A stretch of 64,000 nt of DNA. Origin: Trichopria drosophilae. Taxonomy: Eukaryota > Arthropoda > Insecta > Hymenoptera > Diapriidae. Both the position numbers and the translations under genes were made by a program. Below the pieces are notes generated by a model. The model saw only the letters and a list, made by a program, of their open reading frames with translations. It was not told the DNA's origin and did no database searches. The stretch is from assembly GCA_030407085.1 (NCBI GenBank), contig CM059582.1, forward strand, positions 157,194,501 to 157,258,500, in the 5' to 3' direction. Position 1 is the stretch's first letter. Every line of letters begins with the position of its first letter. Below, one piece after another: positions 35,915 to 47,900 of this stretch.

Positions 35915-38900
35915 TCACCGTTTCCGACTTGTACTGTTCTCCGAATCTGATCTATTGGCATCGGAAGATTTATTGCTCCTTTCTGTCTGACTGGATGCAG
36001 TTGTCGAAGCAACTGAATGAGTACATTGCGCCGGATTACCACCAACATTTTTCCAGTTTCTCTTGCAGTTGGGGCTACATATTCTCACCGAAGCCTTGTT
36101 AGCGTCCTTTGAATTCTCAATGTCTACTGTCTTGGAGATTATTCGAACCGGACCTTTTGGTTTCGGGGGAGTCTTTAATAAAAGTATCATTTATTATAAA
36201 AATGTGTTATCTCTGCAACCTTTACTTATTCCTTTTTTACCAAAATGAGAGAAGCAGGTACATCAGACAGTTTCTACTGTAGAAAGAACATTCTGGAAAA
36301 TACATTTCCGACTATTTTGAAGCGTGCTCCCGACCAGAAAATGACCAAAAACGACTATTTCTGTCAAAAAAAATGCTATGTTTTTTAGGTCGTTTTTTTT
36401 TATTTTTCAGGATTTTCTCCCTCGAAACGGATTATAATTAGTGAAATGCATAAATAAAAAGTGATTCCGATTGTTCAACATAAATAATATCCCAGCAATC
36501 GAATTTGGATAGAGTTATATAGAATTGGATTGAATTATTAAATTCTGAATCCATACTTTGGTCAATGGTGAATCCATTTTAATACGTAAATACAATTCTA
36601 TTCGTTGATACGAATAAAAAGGTTACTTTCTGAATTCATATTAATCCAAAAAAAGTTTTCTTTTTGAAAATTAAATCTTAAATACATCCGTATTCAACAT
36701 TACGGATTCAAAACTATCCATGTGTATCCATTTCAATCCAAAAATAGTTTCCTTTTAAAAAACGAAATATTTAATGCATCCGTATTCAACATTATGGATT
36801 CAAAACTATCCAAGTGTATTCATTTCAATCCAAATTGAAATTTTCAATCCAATCCTATCCAATCTCGATTGCTATGATACTAACAGAATATTTTTTAGAA
36901 GCAATGGCCGATTCAAAATTATTAATTCCCAGTAAACGAAAATGAATAGAAAGTTAAAAATACGAATTGAACTGAATTTAAGTGAATTTACATGCAGTGG
37001 CCATTACGGATCCGCCATTTTGGATTTATCAACTCAAAATTATTATAATTTTCGTTCATAACCAGTCAATATTTATATCATCAATAAAAAACGTAATAAA
37101 AAACATTCTGTGATCCCTATTTCAACCCAGTAAACGAAAACGAATAGAAAGTTAAAAATATGAATTGAAATGAATTCAAGTGAATTAAATTGAATTAAAA
37201 AGTGGATTCAATTAATCATTTTCATGCGTTTTAATTCATTTTAATTTACTTGAATTTAATTCAACTGTATAAAACTGCACGCAAATTGTATATCTTATGT
37301 GCAAAGTTGTTGCATAAAGTTTCAAAGTTGAACATATATGTTAAATAAGTTTGGATTTATCGATTCAAAATTATTATAATTTTCGTCTATGACCAGTCAA
37401 TATTTACCCAGCAAACGAAAATTCATTGAAGATCCATTGAAATGCATTCACTGCATCACTTCTGAATTCGTTTTCTTAGCTTCTGCAGTGAATTTCAATG
37501 AGAAAATATGTTTTAATGATTTTGAATGATTAATAACTAATAAAAAGTAGTTCGGATCGATTTAATGATTTTGAACGGGGAAATAGTGGAATGAAAAAAT
37601 GATTTCGTTGAATGAATTTCAATTGAAAACTGCAAATGGAACAATTGCAAGTTGAATGATTTTCAATGGAAAAATAGTTATATTTGCCGCGAATGAATTA
37701 GAATGGATAGTTAATTATTGCAGGACAAAAAATTTAATGATTTTGAATCGAAAAAAAAATTAGATGAAAATGCAACTGATATGAATGAAATCGAATCGGT
37801 TATTACCAATAGCAAGGTTGGGAGGTAAATTATTTTGAATGCAAATAAAATACTTAAATGAAATAATCGTTCAAAAAATACCAAAACGTTGGTTCTTTAG
37901 TAATTTTTGACGAAGAATTCAAAGATAGTATAATAAAAATAGTAAAAAAATGTTTGACTTAAAACAACTTTTTCCTCTAAAAGAAATGGAATTTTTAAAA
38001 ATCCATGCGTTTTTCTGTTCACCAAACTTTTTTTGAATGTTTAAATTAATTTAGCGAATTTTAATGGGTCAAAGAAATTCGTTCTTGAGTAATTTTTGAC
38101 GCGGAAATCAGTGGTGTTGGAATCAAAAATGTAAAAAAATTGTTGTTTAAATTTAATTTCTTTACATCCAAACGTAATTAAAAAAAAATGTGTTTTCATG
38201 TTCACCCAAATTTTTGGAAATTTTAAATCAATTTAGAAGAAAGTAGTAATGAAAAAATCAAAATTAAAAATTACTAAATCGAATATTCAAAATTTGAGTT
38301 TCATAAAGGCAATTCTAACAATTGTTTATGTTCTTTTAATAAAATTCAAAGAAACTTGTCGAGAATTGACCGAGAATTTTCTCCAATATCGAAAAATCAT
38401 GTATTGTAGAACATTCTCGGCCAATTCTCTTTAATTGTTTTTGATTCTTTTTAGAAGATAGTAAACAATGGTTAGAATTGCCTTTATGAAGCCCGAATTA
38501 AAAAGAAATGAGTAAGAACTTTGTAATTTACATTTTTTTTAGCTTTGATTACTACTTAATGGTAACCCTTAAGATAGTCTAATCTACTCTAAAAGATTTT
38601 AATTAATAAATATAAATTATTCCAACTTTTTCAGGTATTCTGCCAGAATTAGACCTTGAAAAACACCACGGTACTAGAAAATTACTACAATTTAAGTGTT
38701 GGCAATAATATTTCCTTCCTATGTGACAAGATGTACCATAATGTAATAATAAATAATTAGAACAATTAATATATAAAATGTACAACCTTTTATTAATACA
38801 AAATCATTAAAAAATGCGAAAGTCAATGAAATTGAATGAATTTCAATAATATAATAAGCACGTACTGAAATCAATGATTTTAAAACAATAGAAAATCATT

Positions 38901-41900
38901 GGTTCCAGCTCCGTTGAAAAGATTTGTATTGATATTCAATGATTAAGAAAAGAATTCAAATCACAGAGATTCATTCAAAATCACTCAATGAATTTCAATG
39001 AATTTTCGTTTGCTGGGTATATATCATCAAATATTATAAAACAAAAAAAAATTGATATTATCTCTATTTCAAGGAATTAATAATTTTTAAAAAACGTGAT
39101 TCATTTCGCAGCCATTTTGAATCGGCCATTGCTTCTAAAAAATATTCTATTGATATATTATTTGTATTCAACAATCGAAATCACTTTCTATATATGCATT
39201 TCATTCGTTAAAATCCGTTTCGGTGAAGTAAATCGTGAAAAATTAAAAAACACAGCATTTTTTTTGTAATTTGAAAATTTTTTGCAGAAATAGTCGTTTT
39301 TTTTGCTATTTTCTCGGCGGGAATCGATAGAGCACACTTCAAAAATGTCGGAAAAGTATTTTTTAAAAATAAAAAAAAACTTTCTACTGTAGAAACTGAG
39401 CTGATGTTGACTGCTTCTCTTATTTTTGGCAAAAGGGGTTAAAAAGTTTTCATATAATTTTTATCTGAGCATATATTGTACAACATTTTTTAAAAACAAA
39501 CAAAACGTTTTCAACTCGTCAAACAAATAAAAGAAAATCACTTTATATATTTTGAATACCTCTCATTACCCCCTTAGAGCTGAGTCAAAACTACACGATG
39601 TCGTATTGTCACACCTTTGCTTTGGAAGACGATTTTTTCGATTGGACTGGTGATTGGCTTGAATCAGTTTTACTTGTTTGCGATGCAATCGAGAAGTCTT
39701 CCGAATATTTGGCACTCTCTGAGTTCTGAATTGATTCATTTTCATCCTCGGATACGGAGGAATACTCAGATGTATTTTTGTCCTTATTACTCAATTCTGG
39801 AGTTTTTGATGCTTTTTCGGAATGCGATAAACTAGAAGCATAACTTGTTTCTGATATTTCTTCATCAATTTCTTCATTTTTTTCTTCATCACTATCTTGC
39901 ATAGGGCTTTTAGTCTTCGCGGACGCGTAATCTTCACTACCTTTAGAAGAAGACCTACCTGAAAATGAACGTAGATTAAAAATTAAATTTCGATTTTATT
40001 GAGTAAATATGATTATGTACCACATTAATTTGTCATCTAATGAAAATTAATTGCAAGATTTTTATGTGCAATTTAACATTTATTTTATTCTAATATATAC
40101 TTATAACAATTTTATTATATCAAAACTGCAAATAAACAGTAAAATAAAAAAAAGTTCAGAATGATTTTGAATTGTGCTCTAAAAGAAATCAGATGTCACA
40201 TTTTCTAAGGGTTTTCTGAATATGAGTTCATTATGCGATCTTTATGAATTCATGTTCAAATTTTCGTTGTAATAACATCCCAGTAATGTAAAATGTTTTG
40301 GAGGGGATAGCAATGTATTCATTTTATTACTTTTGAAAACCTTTTTTGTCCATTTTCAATACTTTTGAAGGCAAGGAAAACTAGATATTTTGAATATCGA
40401 TTTTGAATACATATGAATAAAAAAATTTTATATTTTTTATATATATATATAAACATAAAAAAATATGAATGAATTTCTTGTAAGGAAATTAAAAGTACAA
40501 AATGTAAAAAGTGTATTTCAATTAAAAAAAACTAAGTAATTCGGAATTATTTTGACACATTTGAATCACTATTTTGACAATTTCAAATACTTTTAAACAA
40601 TACATCTTAATATTTGAATGCATTTATTTTGAATTAAAAAAAAATGTACTGAAATTTTGAATGCATTTGAATCACAAAGTAATTATATTGTATAAATGTA
40701 TATTAATTCATTATCGCCTGAATAAGACCAAATTGAACCGCGATTTTGGGCTCTCAAATTTCAATCAAATGGCTGTTAATTTTTGACGCCACTACATTCT
40801 TGTCGTGTTTTTGGGTGTGCTCGACTCGATATAACCATTAAAAACAGCAAAGATGTCATCTTGTACTTTTTTTCGCAAATTTTCGAAAAAATTCGTGATT
40901 TTTATACGATGTGTTTTTAGAAAATGACCGATTCTAACCAGGAAAACGGTTTCATTATGCAATAAACTACTACAAACGTGTTATTATTAATACTTGTACT
41001 TAAAAAATATCAGGGTAGTTTGCTTTAAACAATTTTTTCCTGCAAATAGGAGCCTTTCAAAGCCAATAACATAAGCTGTTTGGGTTTTCAATCATTTATG
41101 TAATAGTAAACATCTTTCTGAATTAAAAAATGTCATTTTTTAATTTATGACGTCAAATTTTAACACAATGTTATCTTTCAAAACAAGCCTAAGAAAATTA
41201 GCAACACATCACACATGATTCTTGACAGCCCTATTGATGTGCTAATGCTTTTACCAAAGTAGGTTCTTTCCCTTATGTAATTCTGAATTAAAAGTAGGAA
41301 GTCGAAATAACATATTTATTAGGTTATTTTTTAAATTATGGATTCAATAAATAAAAGATAATATTAAAAAAACGCAAGTAAGCTAGGTCCTTGGCGTTGT
41401 TTTTTGTTTTCTCGCAATAAGCACATACCTAGTAGCACATTTTTACAAACGTCTATCATTAACGATGATTCTGTGTAAGCCCAAATTCAATCGTAGAAAA
41501 GTTATTTCTTACATAGCAACTTAAAAAATTATTTATCGTCGAGTACGCAGTGAGATCGTTAAAATGTTATATTGCGAGTATTTTTTCGACGATATTATAC
41601 AACAAATTGACTAAAAACTATGTCATTTTTCTTTCTTTAGATTTATTATAATTGCATGATAACCAATCATATTCATATTCCAGTTTATTCCAAATAACTG
41701 TTAAATCGAAGTTGTAGTATAATATAAATTTATATTAGTCTTATAATTAATTATGAATGTCGTTATTTTTTAATTTTATTTTTTATTATTTTTTATTTTT
41801 CATTTTTTTTTAACATTATTACTAGTTGAGATTATAAATGTTTTAAAACAAAACCTAGCGTTTGGGAATCCAAGTGATTACACGCAAGGGGTTTGAAATG

Positions 41901-44900
41901 TTTAGAGATCTTCAAACTATGGCATTTTAACATCTAATGCAATTATGCATCTAATGCATAGTTTATTTTTCATTTATAATCTTGATTTGGTTTGATTTGA
42001 GAAACGATTTAAATTAATAAAATATTTCACCAATCGCTTAGTAGATAGTAGAATCAAAGGTACATTTTCATGGTTAGTGATTTATTTTATTGGAAATGTT
42101 ATGCCGAATTCATAAAGACTATCTGTATCTCTTGCTGAAAAAAGAAATTCGAAGAAACTACACTTAAAAAATCGTTAGCAGTGTCAAATATTCTCGTAAA
42201 GCTCAAGCTATATTTATTCGGGTAAACTTGAATTGACCTTTGCTAAATTTGTTATCAACACCAATAATATAAACGATCTTAAAATTTGGTGAAAATTTAA
42301 TGACATTTCATGTTTAATAAAGATAACAGTAAATTTCTTTACAAATTTTATAATACGGTTATTAATTAATCAAGTATTTTGCAGTTTTTCAGATTATTTT
42401 TAAATGGTACTATTTTGATGAACGTTGCAGATCTTATCAAACATTTTAGTTGAATATATTTTGATGTAACATAATGGATACGTTCCCAATTTTCAGGCGA
42501 TTTTTATTATGTGTTCCAAAAACGACTCGTTTATTCTTGTAAATGCATTTATAATTTTTATTAAAATAATTTTTTAAATAATTTAGTCGTTTAGTTCGAA
42601 ATTAAAATGGTACTGTTTATGGGTTTTGTTATGATCGCGGAAAAGACCAAAGCAATCTGGTCACATTCTATATGCGAAATTACGTGTATTTCGAAAAAAT
42701 ATACCTAAGCCATTAAAGGCTGACATGACGATTTTTACTTGAATTTCAAACAGGTATTTTGAAATATCAAAATCAAAGTTTAGAAAATTGTAAAAGTACT
42801 TAGCTTACTATTTTTATGGTCGCTCTTTAAATTGAGTTTCAGCCAATAGGAATTCTGATATATCATCAAATTTGAAGAAAATTGCCAAAAAATAGAAATA
42901 TTTAGTGTTATGAATTTGGTTCAAGCTATCTTTTATTTTGACGCTGTATTGGATTTCCGGATGGCTGAAACTCAATTTTGACCTCGGAATCTTCAAAAAC
43001 AACTTCGAAAATAGTATCATACCTACCTTTCAATTTTTGTTAAACTTTGATTTTTATTCAAAATGCTTGACCGAAATTGAAGTAAAGTAATGTAATTTCA
43101 GACTTTAACGCGTTAACTTAGGAAGAGATGACTTACCTGTTAAATCTTCTTGTATTTCAATCGAATGATCAAGAGTTTTGGGGGAGTTTTGAATTTCCTT
43201 GTCCTCAGTTTTGTATTCACTTTTAGTTTTTTGCTTTCGAGAATGTTTCTTGTCCGATGGATTTATGTCATTACGTCCTACGTTGTTTGGTTTATGTTTT
43301 CCAACCGAGTTTTTATTAGCATATTTTTTTGACGAACGTTTCATTTCGTTTCCTGTCCGTGTGTTTTGTGTGTCATTATTAGGAATGAAGTTTTTGCTAG
43401 ACCTTAAAAATATGTTTCGTGATATGATTTTGCTATATATAATACATCGTTATTTTATCATACTAAAAAAAGACAAAGTTGAAAAATATTTAATGAATTA
43501 TTTTAGGCGTATTTGCTAACACTGGGGCATACCATACAGTTGATTATTTAAATATAAGTCTCAAGTTTACTTTACGAAAATGCAGTGTAAAACAACTCGC
43601 CTCCAAAATATTATGAAAAATATGATGCAATTCATTAAATAGATTTAAAACATCCGAAGTAGATCCGCTCTGGTCGTGTCGTATTAAATTTCAACTCGGG
43701 ATGCTGTTCATAATTATAAATCAAATTTCAGACTCACGGAGAAGATTCAACGTTCCGGATTAGTGCATGTTCAATTTCATCAGCAGAGTCTTCATTTAAG
43801 TTGTCCTGGAACGTGGAAGGTGATCCTTTACCCTGCATATTAAAAATTTCGAATTTAACGCTATTCAGATCATGCTTTTCTTTTCGTATTTTCATTCAAT
43901 AAATTTCAAAAAGTTAGATGGTTATGATTCGAATATATTTATGCACGCTACACCTTTTTTTACTTTTCCATGTTTTTATGTGTACCTCATTTTTAAAGAA
44001 GGAAGAGAATCAAAATATTCTGAATGATATCTATTAATCCTTTGTTACATTGGCTTAAACGCGTAGATTGGATTAACTAAAATTTAGTACTATTACTTTC
44101 ATTATGTGGGTATTTATATTGGTGGTTTTAAGCAAATAACAAATATATAAATGCCCTTCTTTTTAACCCGTGGAGTTAAGAATATTTGTAAGGAAACTTC
44201 ATTTAGTATTAAAAAAATAGAAGCTCTTTTTCGGCAGTCGAAAGAATAGTAAATTTTATTTTAGAATTCGCACTTTTCTTTATAAATTTGAAAATAAAAG
44301 CTTTTCTTTCATTCCTCATGGAATAGTCTATTGAAAGTCAATAAATCATTGCAATATGTGATTTTGCAAAGAATTCGGAAAATCTAAATCAAGAGTTCGT
44401 AAGTTAGAATGGAATACAATTGGAACGATGAAAAATATATTGTTTCCCAGTAGAAATTCGAAGTCTTATTTGTACGGCCCAGGTTCTCAAATTAAGATCG
44501 TTTTCCAGTTCTCAAAGTTTGAATTTTTGTTCAAAAAATCTGTCTTTTTGAATTGGTATAAGAGGATAACTAATAAAGTAATCGACCGACCGGATTGAAA
44601 TTTTATAGATTTCTTGTATAAAATCCCAGGTATCCCACGAGGGACAAGAATTCTTAACGGCGGAACAGGACTAATTATTTACTACATTGCTTTCTAGTTA
44701 ATCTAAAAACATTGACTATTTTTAAAACAAATTAAATTATGATTGCAAAATTTAAAAAAAATGGATGAAATCCGTATTTTTTGCTTTCAAACTCTGCCAA
44801 TCGTGGATTCTTTTTGCTCCCTTTCTTTAGTATAGCTACAAATTGCCAGTATTATTAATGTATAGTTATTTTCTGTTTTGTTTCAGATAAAATTTAACAT

Positions 44901-47900
44901 TTTTAACAAGATTAACATTTTTTTGAGTCATCAAATCTTCGAAAGATTATTTTTACAATTTCTCAAAGTTGATGATAATAGAATGACAACTTCTACAAAA
45001 AATGTTTAAAATTATTATATTTAGTCTTTTGAATTGTACTTCAGCATTAACGCAAAACCAAATTTGAAATTACCATCGTGTTTCACGTACAAGAATTCTT
45101 TAAGAATGACGTCAATACTAAGAATCAATATTATTTAAAACAAATATTTTGAGATACTAATGGTACGTTCAAACTATTAATTTGAAAAAATCTAAAACAT
45201 GTAAAGTTCTCAAAATATGAATTGTAAATTAAACAAATATTTCATTGGAGATATTTAGAAATATTTGGTTTATATTCGTTGATACTACCATTCTGTAAAT
45301 TATGAAAGTTGAGAGTACAATGCAAAATGCAATCAATTACGTCTATTCATGTAATAAAGCAAAATGCTGAGGAATGTGCAATATAATCGATTTTGATAAG
45401 TTATTATTATGTACATATTGTTTGATTTATTCTTTCAGTTTTTACTAAATTTTATTCTATTTTGTAAAAGAGATTCAGATTTGTTATGTTATATTTAATA
45501 ATTTGTTGACAATATGGCTGTATCATTACGATTTAACGTTTGAACGATGTTCATAATTGTAGTAACGAAGAATCTCTTACTTAAATGACCTATAACATTT
45601 ATTTAGTTCCTACTTCAATAAAACAATAGTTTCCACACAAAGTATCACCCATTGCTAGTAAAAATAGTTTGAACAAACTCTTCTAGGAGCAAAAATAGAA
45701 TTTCTTAAGACGTTTGGTGATTAATGACTCTGAATGATTAAGAAAATGTCACATTGGTTAGTAAGTAACAGATGTTAAATGAAAGTAAAATATTTTTTCA
45801 ATACTAATAATAACATCATGAATAATCAGTCATTAAGAATTCTTGTCTCTCCAGAAATACCTGGGATTTTAGATGTTAAATTCAATCAAATCAATGGTAA
45901 ATTATTTTTTTGAGGTCCTCTTGTTTTCATCTACATTTATATTTTATTAATAAAAATAACAAAAAATTAGATCATACCGTTTTAACAATAATAATTTGCT
46001 TTCAGTGAGTGATGAAATATAAATAATTTGTTAACCTAATTTGAATACATTTCTTATCAACGTAAACAAGTAATATAATAATAATTTGCTGAATAATTTC
46101 GGGTGAAAGTTCGTGAAGTGGACCTCGGATTTCCCAAGGATCGTAATTTAAACAATAAAAACAATCATTTTCCGTAGTGAATATTGTTTTTCAATAATGT
46201 GAAAAATATGTTTTTAAAGGTCAAACCTTCCTTAACCATGTGTAAAAAATTCATCAAGATCTGACAATTCATTGCTGAGAAATAAATTTTTGATAAATAT
46301 GTGACCTTAAAATTCAATCGTGCATAAATAATAAACCGTTCAATATTTTTCAACAAAACTTGGTTGTTTGTTTCTATATTGGTACTTTATATTTATAAAG
46401 TTTAGCTAAAAAATTACGACCCTTGGAAAATTCGAGATTCTCGAATTTTCACCCTTTCACAACAACTTGAAATACGTGCATTTTTAGTTTCCTTCTTGAT
46501 TATAAATAAAGAAAATATTTATATTAATAGTAATAGAATATTATGCACTCAATTGTTATTTACCCATTACCTGACCACGTGATTCTCTACTCTTCGAGGA
46601 TAGTCGTTTATAAATATGTTGAATCTGTTTTGGTTCCAAATTACTATCGACCAAAGACGATAGAACATCGCGTTCTGTCAGTAAGAATTCTGGGTTGGCA
46701 TCGACCAAAATGACAGATTTGTTTCTTGATCTCGAACGATGTTGTCTATCGTCCTTGGCTGATTCTTGATAACTTATTATTTTTTCCACCACTTTATTTT
46801 CATTCAAAATTTTTGGAGGTGTTGGAGGTTTCGCACTGCTTATGTTAGAAAATCGATTTTTATAAACATATTCTGCTTCTTCCTCGTCGTCGGTCGAATC
46901 GCTCGTTACGTTAAGGGCGATTTTTAGTTGGTATATTTCATACATCATTTTCCCCTGTAAAAGTAAGCAAATTGCACAATGTCCCATCAATTTCAGGAAT
47001 ACAGTACAGAAGCAAGACATACCCTATCTAGAGTATTTATATTTCGATTTAAGTGTTTCTTAAAAACATTTTTCATTTCCTTATCAGTATATATTTTACT
47101 GCGCATAATTTCTTCCGTAATGTCATAAACAAATTTTGCATACAAGTTCTCTTCTTCTTTTTGTTCGCTTAACTGTTTCATGACATTTATTTCGTTCGGA
47201 GGTAAATTCCGTTTGCGAAATCGAGGTGATGTTTGGTAAGATGATCCGAGAGAGCAGTCGAAATCTGAGGAATATACATCACTGCAATGGTCATCGTTAC
47301 AATTACACCTTCTAAAAGTAAAAAATTCAATTATATTTGTATACTTTATTTTTTTTTAAATAAGGTTTAGGTAAATCATTGGATTGAAATAAGATTTCAA
47401 TGTAATTATTCTTTCACTCACCTTGGAGAAATAATACGTCGAGCTGAACTCAAAAGTTTTTGACCTGGTGAACCTGCCTTTCCAAACTTATTATCTTTCC
47501 TATAAATTCCATGGTTTTCTAAGTCTTTACGGCTGATATGCGTGGTGGTTTTCATACATCCCGATTTCCTTGGCCTTTTATTTCTTTTTAAATCGCACGT
47601 GCACAATTGGTTTATACGTAATTGGCAAATCGGACATTCAGATGAAGAACCATTTCGATTTACTCCACGACCTAGATTACCTCTGCAACATTTCGCTAAA
47701 ATATCCTTAAACAAAAAATATAATTGTTTTATATAAAATTTGTTTGTATTTCTTGAAAATATTATCATACACATTTTGTCGACTACTTTATTATTGTTTA
47801 ATATACAATTTCTGTATATGGAATAAAATGTAAATATTTAAATATATTAAACACAAAATTCTTCATTTTCACAATTAATTGTAATGGTGGGGTAACATGA

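Larger units (their letters stand above)
36228..39442. mobile_element. 3.2-kb long-inverted-repeat complex in SPATA7 intron 8
   Basis: The left arm (36228-36490 continuing at 36877-36925) and right arm (39442 down to about 39115) are inverted copies. Shared words read in the left orientation: GAGAAGCAG, TTTCTACTGTAGAAAG, CGAAACGGATT, GTGATT(C/T)CGATTGTT and AATATTTTTTAGAAGCAATG. The left arm is interrupted at 36491 by another element. Inside, two copies of a CCCAGTAAACGAAAA sequence (36928 and 37126) and a 1.6-kb element (37407-39017) fill the loop. The right half of the complex has no coding frame. Confidence 0.7.
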
